Notes under the pieces: model-generated
Seen by the model: only the letters and a program-made list of their open reading frames with translations
What the model was told of the DNA's origin: nothing
Databases searched by the model: none
DNA from: Dyadobacter sp. CY312
GTDB lineage: Bacteria; Bacteroidota; Bacteroidia; Cytophagales; Spirosomataceae
Assembly: GCF_021390535.1 (NCBI RefSeq)
Contig: NZ_JAJUXG010000024.1
Span: 1 to 64,000, forward strand
Direction: 5' to 3'
Length of the DNA: 64,000 bases
Translations under genes and position numbers: made by a program
Part shown: in pieces, positions 16,383 through 24,823 of the stretch
Numbering within the stretch: the first letter of the stretch is position 1
Layout of the letters: each line of letters opens with the position of its first letter

Positions 16383-16434
16383 AGCACCTGACTACGGATC
16401 AGGAGGTTTGGGGTTCGAATCCCTACGAGACCAC
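16383..16434 (+). repeat. attR: 52-bp tRNA-Arg 3' direct repeat, right copy
   Basis: Identical to 622-673. It lacks the acceptor 5' strand and most of the D arm, so it is not a tRNA gene. By recombination logic it is the 3' end of the tRNA gene before integration. Confidence 0.95.
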
Positions 16435-16443
16435 TTAAAAATC

Positions 16444-16480
16444 AAGGGCTTAGCTTCAAAAACTAAGTCCTTTTTCTTTT
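16444..16480 (+). terminator. Original chromosomal terminator of tRNA-Arg
   Basis: AAGGGCTTAG and CTAAGTCCTT form a stem followed by TTTTTCTTTT. It resembles but is not identical to the terminator at 683-718, as expected if each half-site brought its own. Confidence 0.8.
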
Positions 16481-16572
16481 CGCTCGCCTACAACGTGGGT
16501 CAAATCAAAAACGGATCAAGCGGAAAAGTTGTGGGGCGATTAAAAAAGTAGTTTTTTTGTAGTGAATCAATA

Positions 16573-16947
16573 TTGAATGCATTGCAAGAGTCCTATTTAT
16601 CCTTAGTCCGCTTCCTATTACCTGAAGGCATCCTCGATTACTTTGAACTTTCCAAAATAGTTGAAGGCTTAACTGGACTGCATATCTATTTGGAAGAGAA
16701 AAATCTTCCTCCATCCGAATACAAAGATCGAAAATTAGAGTCCAAGGGCTTTTTACCGGAAGTATACATCCAGGATTTTCCCATTCGCAATCAAAAAGTT
16801 ATGCTTTGTATTAAGCGCCGCCGCTGGGAAGTCAAAGATACTGGTATGATAGTAAGCAGGGACTGGAATGTAGTGCAACAGGGAACTCGGATGACCAAAG
16901 AGTTTGCTGATTTTTTAAAACCGGGCCGCCGGGCGGGACTGTATTGA
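16573..16947 (+). CDS. ISAon1-type transposase N-terminal region protein, copy 1
   Basis: The protein has 124 residues (MNALQESYLSLVRFLLPEGI) and corresponds to the small first gene of ISAon1-like elements. YIQDFPIRNQKVMLCIKRRRW is the conserved basic beta segment thought to bind the ends. The frame ends after FADFLKPGRRAGLY. The transposase continues in the +1 frame across a T6A4 run followed by a GC-rich stretch, so ribosomal frameshifting may join the two. Confidence 0.8.
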   Translation: MNALQESYLSLVRFLLPEGILDYFELSKIVEGLTGLHIYLEEKNLPPSEYKDRKLESKGFLPEVYIQDFPIRNQKVMLCIKRRRWEVKDTGMIVSRDWNVVQQGTRMTKEFADFLKPGRRAGLY

Positions 16948-17926
16948 TAATAACCCTATTAGCTGCTCGCAGCTAGGCAAGTATTTCCATCTGGACGGTA
17001 AGCAGCTTCAGGAGCAGTATAAAAACCATATTAGTGATTACAAGGATTGGGATCAGCGCGATCATGCGGATAGTTGGCTGCTGTATCCCGAAAATACTGG
17101 CACTCATTTGAGTATTGACGAAACTGCCTTATCTAATGGAGAATTATATACGATTGTGACCAATAAGAGTGCCAAGGGCAAAAAAGGGGCGCTTGTTGCC
17201 ATGATTAAAGGTACACATGGAGATACAGTTATTGAAGTCTTAAAGAAAATCCCAAAGAGGCTTCGAGACAAAGTCGAAGAGGTAACTTTGGACATGGCTG
17301 CTAATATGAACAGAATCGTAACGCGATGCTTTGTCAAAGCGGATAAAGTTATAGATCGGTTTCATGTACAAAAATTGGCATATGAGGCTGTCCAAGAGAT
17401 CAGAATTAAATATCGTTGGGAAGCGTTAGATCAAGAAAATGAAGCCATTGGTGCTGCAAAACAAGCTGGAATAACTTACGAACCCGTAATACTTGAAAAT
17501 GGGGATACTGAGAAACAATTACTGGCCAGAAGTCGGTATTTGCTTTTTAAGCATTGGGATAAATGGACCAGCTCTCAAGTAAAGAGGGCAAATATACTTT
17601 TTGTACGTTTTCCATTATTAAAGCAAGCTTATAATATTTCAATGGAATTGGGCACAATATTCCGATCAAGTAGCTCCAAAGGTGGCGCATTCCCAAAGCT
17701 TGGCCTTTGGTATAATAAGGTAGACGATTCTGGTATAGCTTCGTTCAAAACCGTGGTTAGATCAATTCAAACGCATTATGAAGGGATACTTAATTACTTC
17801 AAAAACAAGAGTACCAATGCTTCTGCGGAGTCATTTAATGCTAAAATCAAATCATTTCGATCATCGTCCAGAGGTGTAAGAGATATTAAATTTTTCTTAT
17901 TCAGGCTTACGAAATTATATGCCTAA
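16918..17926 (+). CDS. ISAon1-type DDE transposase, copy 1
   Basis: The frame is open from 16918 to the stop at 17926 but has no ATG near its beginning; TTG at 17108 is the first usual alternative start. Sequence before 17108 (LGKYFHLDGKQLQEQY, DYKDWDQRDHADSWLLYP) is clearly coding and conserved in copy 2, which supports a frameshifted fusion with the preceding gene. The catalytic triad is SIDET, VTLDMAAN and NASAESFNAKIK. It ends FRLTKLYA. Confidence 0.82.
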
Positions 17927-17988
17927 TTCCCCCCAACAATTTGGCTTGATCCTCAAAAACTTGTGGAGCGCGTTGTATTTTTCTAGGT

Positions 17989-18408
17989 TTGTATTTTAAT
18001 CAAACTTACTATGTTTTGGAAAGCTTCTTGCCACTTATTGAGTTAATCTTACCGGAGTTTATAATTGATAATTACTTACTGACCCATGTGGAGAAATCAG
18101 AAGAGCGTTATCATGTCTATCTAGAAGAGAAGAATTATCCGGCAGATGATGATCCAAGAAAGGCAGACTTACTCTCTAAGGGCTATTTTCCATCCATTAC
18201 TCTTCAAAATTTTCCGATTCGAGGACATAAAGTTTTTCTTCATATCAAACGTCGTAGGTGGCTCAATCGCGCGGCGAACCGTACCAAGACAGGTAAAGTA
18301 GAATACAGAGATTGGAGTGAAGTAGGTGAAGGAACGCGAATGACGAGTGAATTCGCGGCTTTTTTACCGGAACGCCGGCCGAAAGAAATCGGTGGATACC
18401 AAGGCTAA
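17989..18408 (+). CDS. ISAon1-type transposase N-terminal region protein, copy 2
   Basis: The protein has 139 residues from a TTG start. YHVYLEEKNYPADDD and FPIRGHKVFLHIKRRRW match copy 1, as does TRMTSEFAAFL. The frame then runs on to ERRPKEIGGYQG, while the transposase continues in the +1 frame, again over a T6A run. This first gene is intact although the element is broken later. Confidence 0.75.
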   Translation: MYFNQTYYVLESFLPLIELILPEFIIDNYLLTHVEKSEERYHVYLEEKNYPADDDPRKADLLSKGYFPSITLQNFPIRGHKVFLHIKRRRWLNRAANRTKTGKVEYRDWSEVGEGTRMTSEFAAFLPERRPKEIGGYQG

Positions 18409-19371
18409 TGATGTTTGGAGCATTGGACGTTTCTATGGAGTCAACGGCAAAGATCTGCTGCGTCAATACCGTGATTTTCAGAACGGATTCAAAGATTGGA
18501 ACCAAAGGGGTCACGCAAAGAAATGGCTTTTGTATCCCGAAAATTTAGGCTCACAGCTATCGATCGACGAAACCAGCCTCTCTCGTGGCGAACTCTACAC
18601 AATTCTCACAAACAAGGCTGCCAAAGGCGGGCGTGGAAGCATAGTTGCCATTGTGGCCGGCACCAAGGCGGAAACGGTTATCGAAGTCATTCGGAAGCTG
18701 CCAGAGGTACAACGCAAAAAAGTTACAGAAATAACCCTGGATATGGCTGGCAGCATGTCAATGATTGCAAAGCACTGTTTTCCCAGAGCAGTACGCGTCA
18801 CTGATCGTTTTCATGTACAACGATTGGCTACCGAAGCCTTGCAGGAAATGCGGATAAAATTGCGGTGGGAGGCACTAGACCTAGAAAATGAAGCAATTGA
18901 GCAGGCTAAAAATGACCAAACTGAATATATACCTGAGATACTGTCCAATGGAGACACCCTAAAACAGCTACTGGCTAGAAGCAGATATGCCCTTTACAAA
19001 AAGCGGAACACTTGGACTGATAATCAGAAAGAAAGAGCGCTACTGCTCTTTGACTAGGCCTCCCCGACCGCTTTCCAGACCTTAAAAAAGCGTATGATCT
19101 GACATTGGAACTCAGTAACATCTTTACTAACACAACTGAAAAGGTCTACGGATTGACAAGGCTGGCCAAATGGCATGAAAAAGTAAGACAATCTGGTTTC
19201 AAGTCATTTAACACTGTTGCCAGGTCGATTCGGAATCACTATCAAACCATCCTGAACTATTTTGATAACAGAAGTACTAATGCTTCCTCAGAGTCCTTCA
19301 ACGCAAAAATCAAAGCATTTAGAAGTCAGTTAGAGGGGTTCGTAATGTCGAATTTTTCCTTTACCGTCTAA
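18347..19371 (+). pseudogene. ISAon1-type DDE transposase, copy 2, interrupted
   Basis: The first part (18347-19057) holds LSIDETSLSRGELYTIL and EITLDMAGSMSMIAKHC. At ALLLFD it hits TAG. Sequence coding RFPDLKKAYDLTLELSN resumes in another frame at about 19069 and carries NASSESFNAKIKAFRSQ to 19371. A frameshifting insertion near 19050-19070 therefore separates the first two acidic residues from the catalytic Glu. Confidence 0.8.
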
Positions 19372-19485
19372 CTCAATTATATGCTTAATCCAAGTTGCTC
19401 CACAACATTTGGGCTTGATCCAAAGTAAACTCCTTGAAAGTATGTTACTAGATTAATAGTTAAAATCTTGCAGTAGCCCCTCGCG

Positions 19486-19532
19486 GTCCGTAGTCTCGAG
19501 ACTACGGACTCGTGTAATCGGTCTCTAGACCG
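19486..19532. repeat. Paired-palindrome repeat, copy A
   Basis: A 24-bp perfect palindrome (19486-19509, centre TCTCGAGA) is followed after 9 bp by CGGTCT-CT-AGACCG (19519-19532), then an A/T-rich tail ATTTATTCAAAA. The same order recurs at 20383-20429. It has the look of a REP/BIME-like element. Confidence 0.8.
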
Positions 19533-19585
19533 AAAAATATTTATTCAAAAAAATCCAAACCTTCCCCCCTCAACAAACCCCGTTA

Positions 19586-19630
19586 TCCATAGTCTCCAGA
19601 CTATGGACACCTGACCTCGACCTCCCGACC
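19586..19630. repeat. Paired-palindrome repeat, copy B, decayed
   Basis: TCCATAGTCT-CC-AGACTATGGA (19586-19607) is a variant of the first palindrome of copy A. The second palindrome survives only as a degenerate stretch ending CGACCG at about 19630. Confidence 0.65.
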
Positions 19631-19690
19631 GAAAAACACTATAATCTACGAAAACTCAAACCTGTGCTTCCGCTTGGCCCTTTTTGCCCT

Positions 19691-20341
19691 TCACTGGCTG
19701 GAATAATCTAGTGGCAAATATTTTATCGATTTAACTGGAAGGTTTTTCAAAAGATGACCGGCATAAAAAGTTGTGTCTGCTTTAATTTTAGCTATTATCT
19801 TTTCTCCAAGGTGATGTCGTGGAAAGCGTCGTACATAAGCACTATTTACATTTTCCCCAGTGTAATAGATAAGAATGCCAACACGAGGTGTGTAATATGT
19901 TACGGATCCAACATGCGATTTATTATAACCTTCATCTCCAATTCCTTCATTAAAACAATACACAGGGATTTCTACATCATCGATTAAATAAATTTTAGAT
20001 TTAACCAAGGTAGTATAAGCAAGTGAATCAAATGGATAACCTGGATTATAATGGCTTAACGTGTCTTCAAAAGAAAGTGCCAATTTGTATTCATTATTAT
20101 CAATCGATGCAAAAAAAAGTCCTCTCTCCGATTCATAGACATGTAGCGGTCGTCTATTCTTAATTAGGACATAGGATACTGAATCATTTAAAGGTCTATA
20201 GGTTAGAATTATTGAATCTTTTGGAATACTCAAACTATTGCCGATGTAGGAGTCAAATACAATATTTTTTTCTTTGCTTTTTATGTTACAGGAGCTTACA
20301 AAGAAGGCAATAATCGCAGTAAATGTCACTAGATTTTTCAT
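19691..20341 (-). CDS. Predicted lipoprotein, 216 aa, unknown function
   Basis: From the ATG at 20341 the protein opens MKNLVTFTAIIAFFVSSCNI, a lipoprotein signal peptide with the cysteine in SSC. The mature part is beta-rich (SIILTYRPLNDSVSYVLI, KIYLIDDVEIPVYCFNEG, GSVTYYTPRVGILIYYTG). No family is recognised. It is probably an outer- or inner-membrane-anchored periplasmic protein. It lies alone between paired-palindrome repeats, which suggests it arrived or was duplicated with them. Confidence 0.65.
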   Translation of the reverse strand: MKNLVTFTAIIAFFVSSCNIKSKEKNIVFDSYIGNSLSIPKDSIILTYRPLNDSVSYVLIKNRRPLHVYESERGLFFASIDNNEYKLALSFEDTLSHYNPGYPFDSLAYTTLVKSKIYLIDDVEIPVYCFNEGIGDEGYNKSHVGSVTYYTPRVGILIYYTGENVNSAYVRRFPRHHLGEKIIAKIKADTTFYAGHLLKNLPVKSIKYLPLDYSSQ

Positions 20342-20382
20342 ATCTTTTTTGTGGATCTGCTCCAATTTTGTATTCTCTCGTT

Positions 20383-20429
20383 GTCCGTAGTCTCCAGACT
20401 ACGGACCCATGTAATCGGTCTCCAGACCG
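20383..20429. repeat. Paired-palindrome repeat, copy C
   Basis: GTCCGTAGTCT-CC-AGACTACGGAC (20383-20406) is followed after 9 bp by CGGTCT-CC-AGACCG (20416-20429) and an A/T-rich tail ATTTATTCAAAA, as in copy A. The similarity with copy A continues into CTCAACAAAC, which here encodes the end of the aldolase gene. Confidence 0.8.
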
Positions 20430-20468
20430 ACAAATAATTTATTCAAAAGAAATCTAAATCTTTCCCAC

Positions 20469-21104
20469 TCACCTCAACCCCTCAACAAACCTCCTAAAAT
20501 GCGTCAACAACCCATCCCAATCCTTCGCATCGATTAGTTTTTTGTCAAAGAGTTGTCCGCCAATGCCTAAACCTGTGGCTCCGGCTTTCAGGAATTCGTT
20601 CATATTTTCCAGACTTACACCTCCCGTCGGCATGAGTTTAAGCTGGTTCATTGGGCCTCTCAGGTCTTTGATGTATTCTGGGCCCAAAGCAGTGGCGGGA
20701 AAAACTTTTACAACATTGGCTCCCAGCGACCAGGCGTTGTAAATCTCAGAAGGTGTATAGGCTCCCGGAAATACCGGAACACCTTTTTTGACACAGGATT
20801 TGATCACTTTTTTATTCAGAATGGGCGTTACAATAAATTGTGCTCCTGCATCCAGCGCCACTTCCAGATCTTCTTTAGTGCAAACCGTACCTGCACCTAT
20901 ATTCAGCCCTTCCGACTCATTCGCCAATGCATAACGGATGATATCCCCAGCGCCGGGCGTATTCATGGTAATTTCAATGGTGGTCAGTCCCGCAGCACGG
21001 TAAACAGGTAAAATCTGCTTTACCGCCTCTATCGACAGATTTCGTACAATACCGACAATGGGTGCTTTTTCGAATAATTCCCAGGAAAATTTATTGTTGC
21101 TCAT
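20469..21104 (-). CDS. eda: KDPG/KHG aldolase
   Basis: A class I aldolase of 211 residues from the ATG at 21104 (MSNNKFSWELFEK); an ATG at 21122 is also possible. It cleaves 2-keto-3-deoxy-6-phosphogluconate to pyruvate and glyceraldehyde 3-phosphate. The signatures are IEITMNTPGA (catalytic Glu), NIGAGTVCTKEDLE, FIVTPILNKKVI, the Schiff-base lysine in VVKVFPA, and LMPTGGVSLENM. It is cytoplasmic, in Entner-Doudoroff or hexuronate breakdown. The secreted mutarotase-like gene lies directly upstream on the same strand, which fits sugar-acid use. Confidence 0.93.
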   Translation of the reverse strand: MSNNKFSWELFEKAPIVGIVRNLSIEAVKQILPVYRAAGLTTIEITMNTPGAGDIIRYALANESEGLNIGAGTVCTKEDLEVALDAGAQFIVTPILNKKVIKSCVKKGVPVFPGAYTPSEIYNAWSLGANVVKVFPATALGPEYIKDLRGPMNQLKLMPTGGVSLENMNEFLKAGATGLGIGGQLFDKKLIDAKDWDGLLTHFRRFVEGLR

Positions 21105-21127
21105 ATGGTTCTCGTTTTTCACAGCGC

Positions 21128-22102
21128 TTATTTCGAAACGCTAAAGTCATAATTTATCTTCCAATTGATGGTCTCACCTGATTTCACAGATAACTTAATA
21201 TATGGTTCCGGGCATGCTGTGGTACTACATGCCCAATATACAAGTTTGTCGATAGGTTGGTCAGCGGTAATCCGCACACCTGCCCCACTTTTCAGATTCT
21301 GTATCGTTATATCATAATCCGCTGCTGTATCTCCCAATCCTTTCAAACCAGCGCTAAAAACGCTTTCGCCTTTTGCCAATGACCTGGTATATGTAATGGA
21401 TTTGTTTTCTGTCAAAGCCGTTGTTCCAAATCCTCTTCCTTCGGCGCTTACCTCAAAAGGAAAAGACATTTTCATGTTTTCGTTGGTAGGCTCTTTGTCA
21501 ATTACAAAGAAATTATGGTTGTAAACACTGGTTTCAATGGATTTTCGCCCTATGTTTTTCAGACTATGCTCCAATACCATTTCGGTTTTTCCTTTTACCA
21601 GCCTCACTATTTTTTTGTAACGATAAGCATATCCGGTAGCATCAGTCAGTTCATGAGTGAATTCTATCCGGTTCTTTCTCTTTTTCACCTTCCATTTTCC
21701 TCCATTTTTGACCTCATACGTTCTGGCAAAAGAATAAGCGTTATCATCCGGTTTTAAGAGTGTACCCACACCAATCTTTAAAAACTCAGCCCCAACCGCA
21801 GCTTCATTAAACCCCAAAACTGAAAACTCCTCAACCGGTCCCATGATCGCATCATGAAGTGTAGGATTGTACTCAGGAAACCATTGTCCAAAAAAATGAT
21901 GCCCTTTGTATTCCAGCTCCGGCATTACGCCACCCCAGTCAAAGCGTGTTCCTCGGTAATAACCATTGGTTTTATCAGGAAGATAAAGTTCGGCTTTAAT
22001 AAGTCCATTGGAAATACGCGCCCTTGGAAAATCTCCTTCTTTCACAAATCCCGAAAATAAAAGGAACAACAAACCGGAGATTATCAGCTTTTTTAAAAAC
22101 AT
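21128..22102 (-). CDS. Secreted galactose-mutarotase-fold-like protein
   Basis: The protein has 324 residues and a signal peptide MFLKKLIISGLLFLLFSGF. The mature part opens RARISNGLIKAELYLPD and includes NGYYRGTRFDWGGVMPEL and EHSLKNIGRKSIETSVYNHNFF, with the substrate-site histidine pattern seen in aldose-epimerase-like beta sandwiches, and YWACSTTACPEPYIKL near the end. It is predicted periplasmic or extracellular. It lies 24 bp before the aldolase gene and is probably in its operon. The fold is supported; the sugar is unknown. Confidence 0.7.
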   Translation of the reverse strand: MFLKKLIISGLLFLLFSGFVKEGDFPRARISNGLIKAELYLPDKTNGYYRGTRFDWGGVMPELEYKGHHFFGQWFPEYNPTLHDAIMGPVEEFSVLGFNEAAVGAEFLKIGVGTLLKPDDNAYSFARTYEVKNGGKWKVKKRKNRIEFTHELTDATGYAYRYKKIVRLVKGKTEMVLEHSLKNIGRKSIETSVYNHNFFVIDKEPTNENMKMSFPFEVSAEGRGFGTTALTENKSITYTRSLAKGESVFSAGLKGLGDTAADYDITIQNLKSGAGVRITADQPIDKLVYWACSTTACPEPYIKLSVKSGETINWKINYDFSVSK

Positions 22103-22214
22103 AATTGGATCAGCTTTTATAAAGAAAAACAGTGAAGAAGATTTTATACTAACAAAAATGAGGAGGAATGTGACATTTCACCTCCCTCCTCATGATGCAA
22201 ATATTAAGTCACAA

Positions 22215-24359
22215 TCAGGAAATTCCTTTAAAAGCAGGCTCTTCTATAAATGGCTGGTTTCTCAATCGTTGTTTGGTTGCCTTGTAGAACGCGTTTGCAA
22301 CCGCCCCACCTGTGGGTGGCAAAGCCGGTTCACCCAAACCTGTCGGAGAAATACCGTTATCCACAAAATGCACATCCACCTCCGGTATCTCATTCATCCG
22401 GATCAATCTAAAACCATTGAAGTTGCTCTGATCCGGAGTACCGTCCTTGAATGTCATATTACCATACATGGCATGTCCAAATCCGTCCACAACACCACCT
22501 CGTACTTGCTGCAACGAGCCGCTTTTATTGATCACAATACCGCAGTCAACTGCTGCAATGATATTTTTCAGCACTGGTTTGCCTTTCTCCATAACAACCT
22601 CTCCTACCTGAGCCACATAGGAGCGATGTGAAAAGTACACGCTAAAACCCTGATGAACACCTTTTTTCTTACCCCAATTACTTTTCTCGGCAGCAAGTTT
22701 GATCACCGCAATCATTCTGTCCACGTCATATTTCACATCGCCGGCAGGAGCTTTTTTTGCTTTTTCGAGGAGCTCCAACCTGAACTGAATGGGATCTTTT
22801 CCCGCTGCTTCTGCTACTTCGTCCAAAAATGACTGCTCCGCATACGCAAGAAAATTGGTAATAGGTGCACGCCATGGACCGGTGGTAATCGGCGATTTAT
22901 GATCAACAGAGTCAATCAAAAGATTTTCTACTGCTCCCGAAGGAAAGTTATCTTCCCGGGTACTGTTACCGGCATTCATTCCGACTCCACGGAGTTTGTA
23001 ACCGATCAGCTGGCCGGTTTTATCCAGAGCAGCCTCAAATCTGTAGCGCACAGCGGGGCGATAAATACCACCCGTCATATCATCCTCACGCGTCCAGACC
23101 ACCTTCAAGGGCGCTTTTACAAGCTTGGAAACATGTGCAGCTTCTACGACAAAATCTGCCGCGAGGCGTCGTCCGAAACCTCCGCCTTGCCTGGTGATTT
23201 CCACCGACACCTTCTCAGGAGAAAATCCGGTCAGCTTAGCAACCTCTCCTCTTGCACGATCGGGTGTTTGTGTAGGACCTACAAGTTCCACGCCGTCTTC
23301 ACGTACGTGGGCGAAAAAATTCATCGGTTCCAAAGGGCTGTGAGGCAAAAACGGACATTGGAATTCTGCCTTGATTACTTTCGCAGCATTTTTAAAAGCA
23401 CTTTCAACGTCCCCGTTTTTACGACGAACAGTTGCTTCGCCATTGTCTAACAGATTTGTAAATATCCGGGCATGATCGGAAGAGCTTTCCAGATCTGCCG
23501 CTTTTTCATATTCAATTTTGAGTGCTTGCCGTGCTTTCTGGGCCTGCCAGGTAGATTTTCCGACAACGGCTACACTATTCTCAAACGTAACTACATCCAC
23601 AATGCCCGGCATTGCCTTTGCAGCTGTCGAATCAACCGATTTTAGTTTATATCCAAAAGCCTTCGGTCGCTGAATGATGGCGAACAACATTCCTTCCCGG
23701 TAAAAATCCAGTCCAAAAAGTGGCTTTCCTGTTGCAATATTGTGGTTATCCACGTTACGGACAGACTGCCCGATCAGTTTGAAGTCTTTCTCGTCTTTAA
23801 GTTTTACATCTTTGGGTGCAGTGAGTTTTGAGGCCTCTTCGGCCAGCTCACCATACATTGCCGACTTTCCGGATGCTTTGTGGTAAACTTTTCCATCACT
23901 GGTAGTGCATTCCGTTGCAGGGACTTTCCATCTTGCAGCAGCTGCCTCCACAAGCAAATGCCGTGCAGTGGCACCTGCTTTGCGCAAGCGCTCCCATGAA
24001 TGCGGCACAGCTCCGCTACCTCCCGTTACCTGGCGTTCAAAAGCACCCGGATCGAGGTTTCCCTGCACTGTTTTGACAAGTTTCCAGTCAGCATCCAGCT
24101 CCTCAGCGATTACCATCGGAAATGCCGTTTTTATACCCTGCCCAATTTCGGGATTAGGTGATATGATCGTGATGATGTTATCAGTACCGATTGACAAATA
24201 GCTATTAAAGCTGACCGAACCAGCAACTACCGCTTTTGCGTCTACAACTACAGGTAATGCAGAGGCATTAGTCCAGTTGAAGCCAAGAAAAAGTCCTCCG
24301 CCCGCTGCCGCGGCAATCTTCATAAAACTCCTGCGTGATGTATTATCTAATGTTTGCAT
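22215..24359 (-). CDS. Molybdenum hydroxylase large subunit, IorB-type
   Basis: The protein has 714 residues and a Tat signal, SRRSFMKIAAAAGG. It follows the isoquinoline 1-oxidoreductase beta-subunit layout: NPEIGQGIKTAFPMVIAEEL, TGGSGAVPHSWERLRKAGA, and near the end GLGEPALPPTGGAVANA, which holds the catalytic Glu. The molybdopterin cytosine dinucleotide cofactor would be loaded before export. It starts 2 bp after the (2Fe-2S) subunit gene. No cytochrome partner or XdhC-type maturation gene is seen nearby. The substrate (aldehyde or N-heterocycle) cannot be told. Confidence 0.9.
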   Translation of the reverse strand: MQTLDNTSRRSFMKIAAAAGGGLFLGFNWTNASALPVVVDAKAVVAGSVSFNSYLSIGTDNIITIISPNPEIGQGIKTAFPMVIAEELDADWKLVKTVQGNLDPGAFERQVTGGSGAVPHSWERLRKAGATARHLLVEAAAARWKVPATECTTSDGKVYHKASGKSAMYGELAEEASKLTAPKDVKLKDEKDFKLIGQSVRNVDNHNIATGKPLFGLDFYREGMLFAIIQRPKAFGYKLKSVDSTAAKAMPGIVDVVTFENSVAVVGKSTWQAQKARQALKIEYEKAADLESSSDHARIFTNLLDNGEATVRRKNGDVESAFKNAAKVIKAEFQCPFLPHSPLEPMNFFAHVREDGVELVGPTQTPDRARGEVAKLTGFSPEKVSVEITRQGGGFGRRLAADFVVEAAHVSKLVKAPLKVVWTREDDMTGGIYRPAVRYRFEAALDKTGQLIGYKLRGVGMNAGNSTREDNFPSGAVENLLIDSVDHKSPITTGPWRAPITNFLAYAEQSFLDEVAEAAGKDPIQFRLELLEKAKKAPAGDVKYDVDRMIAVIKLAAEKSNWGKKKGVHQGFSVYFSHRSYVAQVGEVVMEKGKPVLKNIIAAVDCGIVINKSGSLQQVRGGVVDGFGHAMYGNMTFKDGTPDQSNFNGFRLIRMNEIPEVDVHFVDNGISPTGLGEPALPPTGGAVANAFYKATKQRLRNQPFIEEPAFKGIS

Positions 24360-24361
24360 GA

Positions 24362-24823
24362 TCAGTTGGTTTTAGAGGCTGCGACTTTTACTGCTTCACG
24401 TATACGGTGGTAGGTTCCGCACCTGCACACGTTGCCGCTCATTCCGGACACGATTTCATCTTCTGTTGGCTTTGGCTTTTCTTTTAACAGTGCAGCAGCC
24501 GTCATGATTTGTCCGGCCTGGCAATAACCACATTGTGCCACATCGACTTCGTCCCATGCCTTCTGCACCGGGTGATCTCCCTTTTCCGACAAGCCTTCGA
24601 TGGTTGTCACCTTTCCGGTTCCTATGGCGGATACAGGAAGTACACAGGAACGGACGGCTTTCCCGTCCAGATGTACCGTGCATGCGCCACACTGGGCGAT
24701 GCCGCATCCGTATTTGGTTCCAACAAGTCCGAGACTATCGCGCAACACCCATAAAAGAGGCGTATCGCCCTCTACATCGGCCTGATAAGCGCGTTTGTTT
24801 ACATTTAATTTGAATAACGCCAT
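24362..24823 (-). CDS. (2Fe-2S) subunit of molybdenum hydroxylase, IorA-type
   Basis: The protein has 153 residues with the usual two-cluster arrangement: a plant-ferredoxin-like domain (GTKYGCGIAQCGACTVHLDG, then RSC) and a helical domain (CGYCQAGQIM and GNVCRCGTYHRIREAV). It passes electrons from the Mo centre of the IorB-type partner, whose gene follows immediately. It has no signal peptide of its own, so it would be exported together with the Tat-carrying partner. Confidence 0.93.
   Translation of the reverse strand: MALFKLNVNKRAYQADVEGDTPLLWVLRDSLGLVGTKYGCGIAQCGACTVHLDGKAVRSCVLPVSAIGTGKVTTIEGLSEKGDHPVQKAWDEVDVAQCGYCQAGQIMTAAALLKEKPKPTEDEIVSGMSGNVCRCGTYHRIREAVKVAASKTN

Larger units (their letters stand above)
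622..16434. mobile_element. 15.8 kb element integrated in tRNA-Arg
   Basis: It is bounded by exact 52-bp direct repeats of the tRNA-Arg 3' part (622-673 and 16383-16434), as produced by tyrosine-integrase recombination into a tRNA 3' end. The integrase gene lies just inside the right repeat. Paired 12-bp repeats lie inside both ends. Recognisable modules are integrase, AlpA-like HTH, KilAC-like proteins, a DnaB/RepA-type ATPase, XRE repressor, Sak4-like ATPase and DUF3871, plus a beta-helix/GH29-like cassette and an IS66 relic. I see no capsid, portal, terminase, relaxase or type IV secretion gene. A phage-satellite-like or decayed integrative element fits best; the class is inference. Confidence 0.9.
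16513..17952 (+). mobile_element. ISAon1-like insertion sequence, copy 1 (ISL3-related)
   Basis: The ends are imperfect inverted repeats: GGATCAAGCGGAAAAG at 16513 and, inverted, the stretch ending TTTGGCTTGATCC at 17952. Inside are a small N-terminal-region gene and a DDE transposase frame. All three catalytic acidic residues are present and no stop breaks either frame, so this copy may be active. It sits just outside attR. Confidence 0.8.
17948..19421 (+). mobile_element. ISAon1-like insertion sequence, copy 2, degenerate
   Basis: It starts in the last bases of copy 1 (GATCC shared at the junction) and ends with TTGCTCCACAACATTTGGGCTTGATCC reading into 19421, in parts matching its left end inverted (ACTTGTGGAGC). 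It is clearly diverged from copy 1, so it is not a recent tandem duplicate. The transposase is interrupted near 19055. Confidence 0.75.

Noticed and set aside
16383..16434. Second tRNA-Arg gene
   Set aside because: Only the 3' 52 bp are present; there is no acceptor 5' strand, so it is an attachment repeat.
622..16434. Conjugative transposon
   Set aside because: No relaxase, coupling protein or tra genes can be recognised in the 15.8 kb.
19486..20429. CRISPR-like array
   Set aside because: The repeats are palindromic, unevenly spaced and flank a gene; there are no regular spacers and no cas genes.
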